Below, piece after piece: positions 24,113-32,373 of a stretch of DNA of 64,000 nucleotides. A program made the translations under genes and the position numbers. Origin of the DNA: Thioclava indica (GTDB lineage Bacteria; Pseudomonadota; Alphaproteobacteria; Rhodobacterales; Rhodobacteraceae). Numbering within the stretch: position 1 is the first letter of the stretch; every line of letters starts with the position of its first letter. Location: NCBI RefSeq assembly GCF_000714545.1, contig NZ_AUNB01000002.1, forward strand, positions 52,980-116,979. Direction: 5' to 3'. Under the pieces are notes generated by a model. The model did no database searches. It saw only the letters and a list, made by a program, of their open reading frames with translations, and was not told the origin of the DNA.

Positions 24113-24145
24113 CATTGATCGCGCGAGAGCGGGCGACTATCAATG
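24113..24145. promoter_or_regulatory. inverted repeat in the senC/regB divergent promoter region
   Basis: CATTGAT (24113-24119) and ATCAATG (24139-24145) form perfect 7-bp arms around a 19-base GC-rich centre in the 105-bp gap between senC and regB. It could be an operator for a dimeric regulator that acts on both genes, for example RegA itself, but I cannot match it to a known consensus. Confidence 0.35.
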
Positions 24146-24193
24146 CTCTAGCGCAGGTTTTTATTCACTGTGCCCTTTCGACGCGGAGAAAAC

Positions 24194-25576
24194 ATGCCCC
24201 AGCGCCATGAGGCCCAACTTGGCCCCCCCGAGACCCATCAGGATTGGGTGCGACTGCGCACGCTGATTTTTCTGCGCTGGGCGGCGATTGTGGGGCAGCT
24301 TGGCGCTATCACGATCACCTACTACATATACGATATCGCGCTTGATTTGCCACTATGCTTGGCGACGGTTGGGGCCGCTATCGCCGCAAATATCGTCGCG
24401 ATCTACCTTTTCCCCGACACCAAGCGTCTGACGCAAACCGAAGCGGCCGCCACTTTGATGTTCGATATGGCGCAACTGGCGCTGCTGCTGTCGATCACCG
24501 GCGGGCTGAATAACCCCTTCGCGTTGTTGATCCTTGTTCCGGTGACAATTGCGGCGACGGCGCTCAGCCGTTCGGCCACGATCATTTTGGGGCTGGCGAC
24601 GATGGTGATGATCTCGATTGTCGCGCTGGTCCATCTGCCGCTTGAAACACATTCAGGTGAAGTCCTGACAGTGCCTGCGGTTTTCGAATTTGGCTATTGG
24701 CTGGCGATCGTGATCGGAGTCGCTTTTCTGGGGGCTTATGCGCATACGATCTCGAATGAGAACCGGTCTATGGGCGATGCGTTGCGCGCTACGCAACTGG
24801 CGCTGGCGCGCGAGCAGAAGCTGACAGATCTGGGCGGTGTTGTGGCCGCCGCCGCGCATGAGCTGGGCACGCCCTTGGCCACGATTAAGCTGGTGTCGTC
24901 GGAACTCGCCGATGAGTTAGAGAACAGCCCCGAATTGCGCGACGACGCGCTGCTGATCCGTGAGCAAGCGGATCGCTGCCGCGATATTTTGCACTCGATG
25001 GGGCGGGCGGGCAAAGACGATTTGCATCTGCGCACCGCGCCCCTGCTGGCGGTATTGCGCGAGGCAGCAGAACCCCATTTTGAACGCGGCATCGACATTC
25101 TCTTCGATACGCGGCCCCTGCCCGGCGGTAGTGAGCGCCAGCCCACGATCTATCGCTATCCTGAACTGATCCATGCGCTTCGCAACTTCGTGCAAAACGC
25201 CGTGGATTTCGCGCGCACCACGGTCTGGGTCGAGGCGGAATGGGATGATGAGACGATCCGCGTGCGTGTCAGCGATGACGGGCGCGGCTATCCGAGCAAC
25301 GTGCTGAACCGCATTGGCGACCCGTTCTTGCAACCGCGCTCCAACGCGTCAGAGCGCAAGGAATATGAGGGCATGGGCTTGGGTGTTTTCATTGCAAAGA
25401 CCTTGCTAGAGCGCACGGGCGCGCAGTTGGCGTTTTTCAACGGCGATGCGCCTTATGGCGCGCGGTCGGATAAGCCGCTGCGCTGTGGGGCCGTGGTCGA
25501 AGTGCGCTGGCCCGCTGCCCAGATTTTGGCGCCTGAAACGGGGGCTCTGGGGCTGAACCAGCCGATCTTGGCCTAA
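24194..25576 (+). CDS. regB: redox sensor histidine kinase RegB (PrrB/ActS)
   Basis: The 460-residue kinase has six hydrophobic helices in the first 200 residues, including the quinone-binding loop GGLNNPFALLILVP, then the H-box AAAAHELGTPLATIKLV with the phosphorylated His222 and the redox-active Cys262 in EQADRCRDILHSMG. The 40-residue spacing is the same as His225/Cys265 in Rhodobacter capsulatus RegB. The ATPase domain follows with NFVQNAVDFA, DDGRGYP and GMGLGVFIAKTLLERTGA. It phosphorylates RegA when quinones are reduced. The ATG at 24194 has GGAG seven bases upstream. Confidence 0.97.
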   Translation: MPQRHEAQLGPPETHQDWVRLRTLIFLRWAAIVGQLGAITITYYIYDIALDLPLCLATVGAAIAANIVAIYLFPDTKRLTQTEAAATLMFDMAQLALLLSITGGLNNPFALLILVPVTIAATALSRSATIILGLATMVMISIVALVHLPLETHSGEVLTVPAVFEFGYWLAIVIGVAFLGAYAHTISNENRSMGDALRATQLALAREQKLTDLGGVVAAAAHELGTPLATIKLVSSELADELENSPELRDDALLIREQADRCRDILHSMGRAGKDDLHLRTAPLLAVLREAAEPHFERGIDILFDTRPLPGGSERQPTIYRYPELIHALRNFVQNAVDFARTTVWVEAEWDDETIRVRVSDDGRGYPSNVLNRIGDPFLQPRSNASERKEYEGMGLGVFIAKTLLERTGAQLAFFNGDAPYGARSDKPLRCGAVVEVRWPAAQILAPETGALGLNQPILA

Positions 25577-25600
25577 ACGCCTCGCATTTGCCCTATTCGC

Positions 25601-25616
25601 TTAACGCGCCATTAAC
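25601..25616 (+). promoter_or_regulatory. perfect CtrA-binding site upstream of the DivL-like gene
   Basis: TTAA, seven bases and TTAAC match the full CtrA consensus without mismatch, 48 bp before the start of the next gene, in the short gap after regB. It suggests that a component of the CtrA signalling pathway is itself under CtrA control. Confidence 0.65.
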
Positions 25617-25663
25617 CTATTTCCTCTCATTCTCGCCTTGGGACAGGTAAGAGAGGCCAGGTG

Positions 25664-27259
25664 ATGGCGAATATTTGGTTTGAGGCGGGAGTCATTGCAT
25701 TCACCTCGATTGGATCGGGTGTGCTTGCGCTTTTCATTCTTTGGAGGGTTCTCGGACGCAGTGCTGCGCCGCAATTAACGGCTGTTGCGCATCCGGCGTT
25801 AGAAGAAACCGTTTTCCTGTTTGACGATGAGGTGTTGGTCGATGCCAGCGGCCCTGCGCGCGCCTTGCTTGAGGCAACGCCAATGGGGGCCAGCGACTGG
25901 GCGCGCCTGTCTGCGTTCGTCGCTCCGCGCTTTCGCGATTTTAGCGCGCAGATGGCGTCATTATCCGAGCATGGTCGGCTTGAGATGACCGCGAAAGAGA
26001 CTGACGCAGGACTGCGGCCGCTCCAACTGCTTGCCGAGAATGTGAACGGGCTGGCGCGGATCACGCTCAGCGATCCCAATGCCGAGGGAATTGGCAAGCT
26101 GGTCGATAGCCTGTCGCAATGCGCCCTTGAAGATGAGCTGGAGATGATGCGCCAGACGCTGGATCGCTCCCCCGCATTGGTCTGGCGCGAGGATGAAGGC
26201 GGTGTCGTTGGTTGGGCGAACCGTGCCTATATTCTGAAGTCCGGCGCGTTGGAGGCAACGGAAGACGGGTTTGTCTGGCCGCTTCCCTCGTTGTTTCAGA
26301 TCGACGCGGATACGATGAGCAAAGGCTCCCGCAGGCTATCGCTAGACGCCCGTGATGGCAGCAAATCTTGGTATGATTGTTACTCATTTGCCCTGCATGC
26401 AAGCGTACTGCATTTTGCGCTGCCCGCCGACGCGACCGTGCGCGCAGAAAAGGCGTTGCGCGATTTTGTGCAGACGTTGACGAAGACATTTGCGGATCTG
26501 CCCATCGGGCTTACGATTTTTGACCGTCAGCGGCAGCTACAATTGTTTAATCCCGCGCTGATTGATTTGCTGCAACTGAGCCCGCAGTTTCTGTCGGGTC
26601 GGCCCACGCTATATGCGTTTCTCGATCGGCTGCGCGAGGCGCGGATGATGCCCGAGCCGAAAGACTATCGCAGCTGGCGCCAGCAGATGACGGAACTGGA
26701 AGCCGCCGCCGCCGCCGGGTTTCACTCTGAAACCTGGAGCCTGCCGGGCGGGCAGACCTATCGCGTGACCGGGCGTCCGCATCCTGATGGCGCAGTGGCG
26801 TTTCTATTCGAGGATATCTCGGCGGAAATTGCAGCGACGCGGCGGTTCCGCGCTGAGCTGGAAGTGAGTCATGAAGTGCTTGATCAGTTGGACGATGCTG
26901 TCGCGGTGTTCCAATCCACTGGCGAGTTGGTGCTGTCAAACACGGCTTACGGCGCGATGTGGTCTCTCGATCCCGAGGCGGTTTTGGGTCAGATGCCCCT
27001 GATGGATGCGATCGGGCATTGGCAAAAGGGCTGCAAGCCGACCGCCTTTTGGGCGAAGCTGCGCGAGCGCGCCAATCGGATCGGAACGCGCGATAGTTTA
27101 AGCGAAACGATTTCGTTGCGTAACGGTGAGGTTCTGACATGCACCCTAAGCACGCTAAGCGGCGGGGCCTTGATGGTGCGTTTCCTCAGCAATAGCGCAG
27201 CCGTCGTAAAACAGCCCGCTCCGGCGCGGCGTGAAAGCAATTTGATTGCGCACGGTTAA
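25664..27259 (+). CDS. divL: DivL-like multi-PAS membrane protein without kinase domain
   Basis: The 531-residue protein has one N-terminal transmembrane helix (VIAFTSIGSGVLALFILWRV) and then about four PAS-like folds, around residues 50-135, 160-250, 275-390 (DLPIGLTIFDRQRQLQLFNP) and 400-510 (LDDAVAVFQSTGELVLSNTA). The protein ends after the last PAS; there is no H-box and no ATPase domain. Caulobacter DivL has four PAS domains plus a kinase-like part, and divL lies next to tsaE there as I recall, so this is probably the truncated DivL form of Rhodobacterales that feeds CckA-CtrA. ATG 25664 has AGAGG seven bases upstream. The name is inferred from architecture and context. Confidence 0.62.
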   Translation: MANIWFEAGVIAFTSIGSGVLALFILWRVLGRSAAPQLTAVAHPALEETVFLFDDEVLVDASGPARALLEATPMGASDWARLSAFVAPRFRDFSAQMASLSEHGRLEMTAKETDAGLRPLQLLAENVNGLARITLSDPNAEGIGKLVDSLSQCALEDELEMMRQTLDRSPALVWREDEGGVVGWANRAYILKSGALEATEDGFVWPLPSLFQIDADTMSKGSRRLSLDARDGSKSWYDCYSFALHASVLHFALPADATVRAEKALRDFVQTLTKTFADLPIGLTIFDRQRQLQLFNPALIDLLQLSPQFLSGRPTLYAFLDRLREARMMPEPKDYRSWRQQMTELEAAAAAGFHSETWSLPGGQTYRVTGRPHPDGAVAFLFEDISAEIAATRRFRAELEVSHEVLDQLDDAVAVFQSTGELVLSNTAYGAMWSLDPEAVLGQMPLMDAIGHWQKGCKPTAFWAKLRERANRIGTRDSLSETISLRNGEVLTCTLSTLSGGALMVRFLSNSAAVVKQPAPARRESNLIAHG

Positions 27260-27298
27260 CCCCTTGCAGCGCGCGGGCAGCAGCGTAAAACTCGCGCT

Positions 27299-27778
27299 AT
27301 GCATTCGCGAGCGCCCTGTCTGACCCTGCCCGATCCTGATGCGACCAGCCGGTTTGGCGCGGTTGTCGCCGACGTGCTGCAATCTGGTGATGTCCTGCTG
27401 CTAGAGGGTCAGATCGGCGCGGGAAAGACGCATTTCGCCCGCGCGCTGATCCAGCACCGTCTGGCGGCGCAGGGGTTACATGAAGATGTACCTTCGCCGA
27501 CCTTTACACTGGTTCAGACCTATGAGGCCGATTGTGAGATTTGGCACGCAGACCTTTACAGATTAAGCCATCCAGATGAACTGTACGAGTTGGGGCTTGA
27601 GGCCGCCTTTGAAAGTGCGATCTGTTTGATCGAATGGCCGGACCGTTTAGGCTCTAATACACCGGAAAACGCCCTTAAACTGTCGTTTGAGTTGACACAT
27701 GACGGGCACGCCCGCCGCGTCTGTCTGAGTGGAAACACCGATTTGGCGGCACGGATTATGGAGCATTGGAATGGTTGA
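27299..27778 (+). CDS. tsaE: tRNA threonylcarbamoyladenosine biosynthesis ATPase TsaE
   Basis: The 159-residue protein has the TsaE P-loop LLLEGQIGAGKTHFARAL, the VPSPTFTLVQTYE switch motif and WHADLYRLSHPDELYELGLE. TsaE is the ATPase of the TsaBDE complex that puts t6A on ANN-decoding tRNAs. No strong ribosome site is seen at the ATG. Its end overlaps the start of the amgK-like gene by 8 bases. Confidence 0.94.
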   Translation: MHSRAPCLTLPDPDATSRFGAVVADVLQSGDVLLLEGQIGAGKTHFARALIQHRLAAQGLHEDVPSPTFTLVQTYEADCEIWHADLYRLSHPDELYELGLEAAFESAICLIEWPDRLGSNTPENALKLSFELTHDGHARRVCLSGNTDLAARIMEHWNG

Positions 27779-28766
27779 TCCTCGTGCCCTGACCCGATTT
27801 CTGGCGCAGGCCGGATGGGCCGATGCGACGCGCGTGAAACTGGCGGGTGATGCCTCTGCGCGCAGCTATGATCGGTTGTCGCAAAATGGGCGAACGGCTG
27901 TCTTGATGAAGGCGCCACCGGGCGAAGAGATGGCGCGGTTCCTGCGCATCGGGGACTATCTTGCGCAAGCCGGGTTTTCGACGCCCAAAGTGCTTGCGCG
28001 CGCCGAGGCTGACGGGTTTTTGCTGCTTGAAGATTTTGGCGATACCTTGGCGGCGCGCGCCTTAACGGACGCGCCAGACCGCGAAGATGAAATCTATGCG
28101 CAAATCACCGACTTTTTGTTAACTTTACAGGATGTACCACCGCCCGATTTCCTGCCGCTCCTTGATGGGCCAGCGCTCGCGGAATTGCTGGCGCTGACGC
28201 CAGAATGGTATCCCTGTCGCTCGCTTGAAACTGCCGCTGCGCTCACTGAGAAAATCGCGTCTCTTTACACCGAGCTTGCGCAAGAGCCGAGCGGGATTTG
28301 CCTACGCGACTTTCATGCCGAGAACATCATTTTGCTTGATCGCCCCGGGGTGCGCGCCCTCGGAATTCTCGATTTTCAAGACGCGGTGCGGTGCCATCCG
28401 GCCTATGATTTAGTCTCTGTTTTGCAGGACGCGCGCCGCGATGTCTCGCAAGCCTGTGCGCAACGTGAAATTGCCCGTTTTGCGGCACGAAGCGGGATTG
28501 AGGGTGATCGTTTTGCCGCGATTTATGCGTTGCTGGGCGCTCAGCGGGCGCTTCGCATTCTCGGCATATTTGCGCGACTGTGCCTGCGCGACGGGAAAGC
28601 GGGTTATTTACAGCTGATGCCGCGGGTCTGGCGCAATATTGAACGCAATTTGCGCCATCCCGCGTTGAGCGCCATCGCGCAGGATCTTTACGCTGCCTAC
28701 CCTGCACCTACTGCCGCACGTATCGCTGAACTGGAGGCCGCATGCGCGACACGCCGCAATCCGTAA
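27771..28766 (+). CDS. amgK: AmgK-type anomeric sugar kinase (aminoglycoside phosphotransferase fold)
   Basis: The 331-residue protein has an APH-type kinase fold: KLAGDASARSYDRL near the N-terminus, LLLEDFGDTLAA, the catalytic CLRDFHAENIILLD and the metal-binding LDFQDAVRCHPAYDLVSVL. AmgK phosphorylates N-acetylmuramic acid or GlcNAc at the anomeric carbon in peptidoglycan recycling; the next gene encodes the matching nucleotidyltransferase MurU. The start at 27771 has GGAG seven bases upstream; an ATG at 27729 lies deep within tsaE. It overlaps murU by 25 bases. Confidence 0.85.
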   Translation: MVDPRALTRFLAQAGWADATRVKLAGDASARSYDRLSQNGRTAVLMKAPPGEEMARFLRIGDYLAQAGFSTPKVLARAEADGFLLLEDFGDTLAARALTDAPDREDEIYAQITDFLLTLQDVPPPDFLPLLDGPALAELLALTPEWYPCRSLETAAALTEKIASLYTELAQEPSGICLRDFHAENIILLDRPGVRALGILDFQDAVRCHPAYDLVSVLQDARRDVSQACAQREIARFAARSGIEGDRFAAIYALLGAQRALRILGIFARLCLRDGKAGYLQLMPRVWRNIERNLRHPALSAIAQDLYAAYPAPTAARIAELEAACATRRNP

Positions 28767-29431
28767 TACTCTTCGCCGCCGGGTTCGGCACACGCATGGG
28801 GGCCTTAACCAAAACCCGCCCCAAGCCCTTGGTCGAAGTCGCCGGAAAGCCGCTGATTGATCATGCATTGGATCTGATCAAAGAGGCCGGGGTCGAGCGT
28901 GTCGTTGCGAATGTCCATTATCTCGCCGATCAGGTTGAGGATTATCTCGCCGGGCAGAACGTGATGATCTCGGACGAACGGGCGCAGATTTTGGAAACCG
29001 GAGGAGGGCTGCGCAAGGCTCTTGGTCTTCTCGGCGAGGGGCCAGTGATGACGTTGAACACCGATGCCGTCTGGCGTGGGGAAAATGTGATCACAAAGTT
29101 GCGTGCGCATTGGGACGGCACAAAAATGGATGCGCTGCTGGCTTTGGTGCGCCCGGAAAATGCGCTGGGTCATTCCGGAAAAGGGGACTTTTCGATGGAT
29201 GCGAAAGGCTGTCTGATGCGCGGGGAAGGCTACGTTTACACCGGTGCACAAGTCCTGAATCCATCTGGAATAGGGTCTATTTCGCAAGATGTTTTCTCGC
29301 TCAATTTGCTATGGGATGAGATGATCGCACGGGGCCGCGTTTACGGGGTGCTCTATGATGGCGGTTGGTGTGATGTCGGGCAGCCTAGCTCAATTGCTTT
29401 GGCTGAATCCCTGCTGCGTGGAGATAGCTGA
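28742..29431 (+). CDS. murU: N-acetylmuramate alpha-1-phosphate uridylyltransferase MurU
   Basis: The 229-residue protein has the nucleotidyltransferase signature FAAGFGTRMGALTKTRPKPL and EVAGKPLIDHALDLI, the LETGGGLRKAL motif and an NTDAVW metal-binding segment. MurU makes UDP-MurNAc from MurNAc-1-phosphate, closing a fosfomycin-bypass recycling route with AmgK. It is also similar to other sugar-1-phosphate nucleotidyltransferases; the coupled amgK gene decides the call. It overlaps addB by one base (TGATG). Confidence 0.87.
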   Translation: MRDTPQSVILFAAGFGTRMGALTKTRPKPLVEVAGKPLIDHALDLIKEAGVERVVANVHYLADQVEDYLAGQNVMISDERAQILETGGGLRKALGLLGEGPVMTLNTDAVWRGENVITKLRAHWDGTKMDALLALVRPENALGHSGKGDFSMDAKGCLMRGEGYVYTGAQVLNPSGIGSISQDVFSLNLLWDEMIARGRVYGVLYDGGWCDVGQPSSIALAESLLRGDS

Positions 29432-32373
29432 TGAGCGTTTTCGCGCTTCCGCCGGGCGTGGATTTCCCGAAAGAACTGGTCACGGGCCTGTTAGAGCGCA
29501 TGGCATCGCAGCCGCCTGAATCGATGGCGCGGGTGCAGCTTTATCTGAACTCGGGTCGAATGCTGCGTCGGGTTCGCGAGGAGTTTCAACGCAGTGGTGC
29601 GCGCTATCTGCCGCGTCTGCGTCTGGTAAGTGATCTTGGGCAAGATCCGCTCGCCGGGATGCCGCTGGCCGTGTCGCCATTGCAGCGCAAACTTGAACTG
29701 GCGCAGCTGGTCGAACAATTAACCCGCGCCATTCCCGCATTCGAGGCGGGTTCAAGCCATTTTGCGCTGGCAGAGAGCCTTTCTGCGTTGATGGCCGAGA
29801 TGCAAAGCGAAGGCGTGCATCCCGACGCGCTTGAGGCGATCGAAATTTCGGAAAGCCATGCCGAGCACTGGCGTCGCAGCCTTGATTTCATTCGTATCGT
29901 CGCGCGCTATTTCGAAGACGATGCGGCGCTTGATGCCGACGCGCGTCAACGCCAAGTCGTCGAGGCGATCGCGCAGCAATGGCAAACGCACCCGCCTTGC
30001 GACCCGATTATCGTCGCTGGATCGACCGGGTCACGGGGGGCAACGGCGACGTTCATGCGCGCGGTTGCTAGGCTGGATCAGGGCATGATCGTGTTACCCG
30101 GATTTGACCGTGAGATGACAGATGCGGCATGGAATAGTCTCTATTCTGGCGTTTTTCCTATCGAAGACCATCCTCAGTTCCGCTTCCGTGCCTTGCTGGA
30201 CAAGATGGATTTGGCGGTCGGCGATGTTGAGGATTGGCGGGCCGCAACCCCGCATGACGAGGCGCGCAACCGCCTGATCTCGCTCGCCTTGCGCCCCGCG
30301 CCTGTCACCGATCAATGGCGGGTCGAGGGGCGGAACTTGGGCGATCTGCGCGACGCTTGCCAAGGGTTGACCTTAATTGAGGCGCGTGATCCTCGCCAAG
30401 AGGCCTTGGCTTTGGCGCTTATCTTACGCGAGGCCGCCGAGACGGGCACATCCGCCGCGCTGATTACGCCGGATCGCTTGCTTGCACGCCGGGTGACCTC
30501 TGTGCTTGATCGTTGGGGGATTATTCCCGATGACAGCGCAGGCCAACCGCTGCAACAAACGGCTCCCGGGCGGTTGTTGCGCCATGTGGCAACCTTTCTG
30601 GGTCAGCCGATGACGATTGCGGATCTTCTGGTGCTGCTCAAGCACCCGCTTTGCGCGACGGGGGCCGGTCCGACCGCGCGCGGTGAACATTTGCGCCTGA
30701 CGCGCGATCTCGAGTTGGAGCTTCGCCGCAACGGCCCGGCCTTTCCAACACCGGATGCGTTGCGCGCTTGGGCGTCGAAAAAGCCAGAGGATCGTGAGGT
30801 TTGGGTCGGTTGGCTATCTCGTGTTTTAACCACATTCGAAACCCCGGAAAAAACATCACTTTCCGCCAGTGTAGACACGCATTTGACATTGATCAGTTTG
30901 ATTGCCGCTGGCCCGGATGGAAGCGTCAATACCAGCGAGCTATGGCGCGAAGAGGGGGGCCGCGAGGCGTTGCGTTTGATGGAAGAGCTGCAGCGCGAGG
31001 CGTCGCATGGCGGAGACATTACACCCTCCGCCTATGCCGATCTGATTAACCGACATTTGCAAAGCGGTATCGCGCGTAGCGGCGTTTCTGCCCATCCGTT
31101 GATTGCGATCTGGGGCACGCTTGAGGCGCGCGCGCAGGGTGCCGAGTTGGTGATTTGCGGCGGGTTGAACGAGGGGAGTTGGCCCGAGGCACCCGCGCCA
31201 GATCCTTGGCTGTCGCGGCAAATGCGACTGGAAGCGGGTCTATTGCTGCCCGAACGTCAGATCGGCTTATCGGCGCATGATTTCCAACAAGCCGTTGCGT
31301 CCAAGACTGTCGTGCTAAGCCGCGCGCGGCGCGATGCCGAGGCCGAGACGATCCCGTCGCGTTGGCTCAATCGTGTGCTAAATCTCGTTCAAGGTTTGCC
31401 GGATCAGCATGGACAAGAGGCGATCGACGCGATGCGTGATCGGGGGACGCAGTGGTTGCGATTGGTCGATGCCTTGGAAGCGCCGCGGCTGGAGCTGCGC
31501 TCTGCCACGCGCCCTTCGCCGCGACCACCCGTGGATCAGCGTCCGAAAAATCTCTCTGTTACGGCGGTTCAGACCCTAATTCGCGATCCTTACGCAATTT
31601 ATGCGAAACGTGTTCTGAAGCTCTTTCCGCTTGATCCGCTACGGCCATCCCCCGATCCGCTTTTGCGTGGACAAATTCTGCATGAGATTGTCGAGCGGTT
31701 CACGCGCGAGCGGCCTGTGAATGAAGAGGCAAGTGATGCACGCAAGCGTTTGATCGCGATTACGGATGACGTCCTGGAAACCGAAGTGCCTTGGCCGAGC
31801 ACGCGGCGAATTTGGCGTGCGCGGATTTCTCGGATTGCGCAGAAATTCTGTGAGGATGAGGTGGAAAGGTTGCAAGTCGGCACCCCTGCTATCATCGAAG
31901 AAAAGGTCACTATTCCACTGGAAAACGTCGATTTCACCATCACGGCGAAACCGGACAGAATTGATCTTCTGAGTGACGGGACAGTGCGGATCTATGACTA
32001 TAAGTCGGGCGCTTTGCCCAGTGAAGCCGAGGTGATCGCATTCAATAAACAGATGTTGCTTGAGGCTGCGATGGTTGAGCGCGGCGCATTTGAGACACTT
32101 GGTCCGCGTGCTGTCAGCGATATGACCTATGTTCGCCTTGGCGGCGGTGGTGAAACACGTGACATCAAAGGCAAATCGAAGGATCGGACCGAGACGCCGG
32201 AGGAGGCATGGGCGCGACTGACCGAACTGGTTGCACGCTATCAGCGACCGTCTCAGGGGTTTACGGCGCGGCGGGCGATGCAAAAGACGCGCGACAGCAG
32301 CGATTATGATCTGCTCTCGCGGTTTGGTGAGTGGGACGCGACGGATGAGCCTGAACCGGAGGATTTGGAATGA
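29431..32373 (+). CDS. addB: double-strand break repair protein AddB
   Basis: The 980-residue protein has an inactive helicase-like region (for example LVICGGLNEGSWPEAPAPDP, FQQAVASKTVVLSRARRDAE) and a C-terminal RecB-type nuclease domain (SVTAVQTLIRDPYAIYAKRV, LHEIVERFTRE, ITAKPDRIDLLSDGTVRIYD, YKSG). AddB pairs with AddA to resect DNA ends before RecA loading. The cysteines that hold the Fe-S cluster in Bacillus AddB are not seen around the nuclease domain. The stop overlaps addA by 4 bases (ATGA), so the subunits are coupled. Confidence 0.93.
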   Translation: MSVFALPPGVDFPKELVTGLLERMASQPPESMARVQLYLNSGRMLRRVREEFQRSGARYLPRLRLVSDLGQDPLAGMPLAVSPLQRKLELAQLVEQLTRAIPAFEAGSSHFALAESLSALMAEMQSEGVHPDALEAIEISESHAEHWRRSLDFIRIVARYFEDDAALDADARQRQVVEAIAQQWQTHPPCDPIIVAGSTGSRGATATFMRAVARLDQGMIVLPGFDREMTDAAWNSLYSGVFPIEDHPQFRFRALLDKMDLAVGDVEDWRAATPHDEARNRLISLALRPAPVTDQWRVEGRNLGDLRDACQGLTLIEARDPRQEALALALILREAAETGTSAALITPDRLLARRVTSVLDRWGIIPDDSAGQPLQQTAPGRLLRHVATFLGQPMTIADLLVLLKHPLCATGAGPTARGEHLRLTRDLELELRRNGPAFPTPDALRAWASKKPEDREVWVGWLSRVLTTFETPEKTSLSASVDTHLTLISLIAAGPDGSVNTSELWREEGGREALRLMEELQREASHGGDITPSAYADLINRHLQSGIARSGVSAHPLIAIWGTLEARAQGAELVICGGLNEGSWPEAPAPDPWLSRQMRLEAGLLLPERQIGLSAHDFQQAVASKTVVLSRARRDAEAETIPSRWLNRVLNLVQGLPDQHGQEAIDAMRDRGTQWLRLVDALEAPRLELRSATRPSPRPPVDQRPKNLSVTAVQTLIRDPYAIYAKRVLKLFPLDPLRPSPDPLLRGQILHEIVERFTRERPVNEEASDARKRLIAITDDVLETEVPWPSTRRIWRARISRIAQKFCEDEVERLQVGTPAIIEEKVTIPLENVDFTITAKPDRIDLLSDGTVRIYDYKSGALPSEAEVIAFNKQMLLEAAMVERGAFETLGPRAVSDMTYVRLGGGGETRDIKGKSKDRTETPEEAWARLTELVARYQRPSQGFTARRAMQKTRDSSDYDLLSRFGEWDATDEPEPEDLE

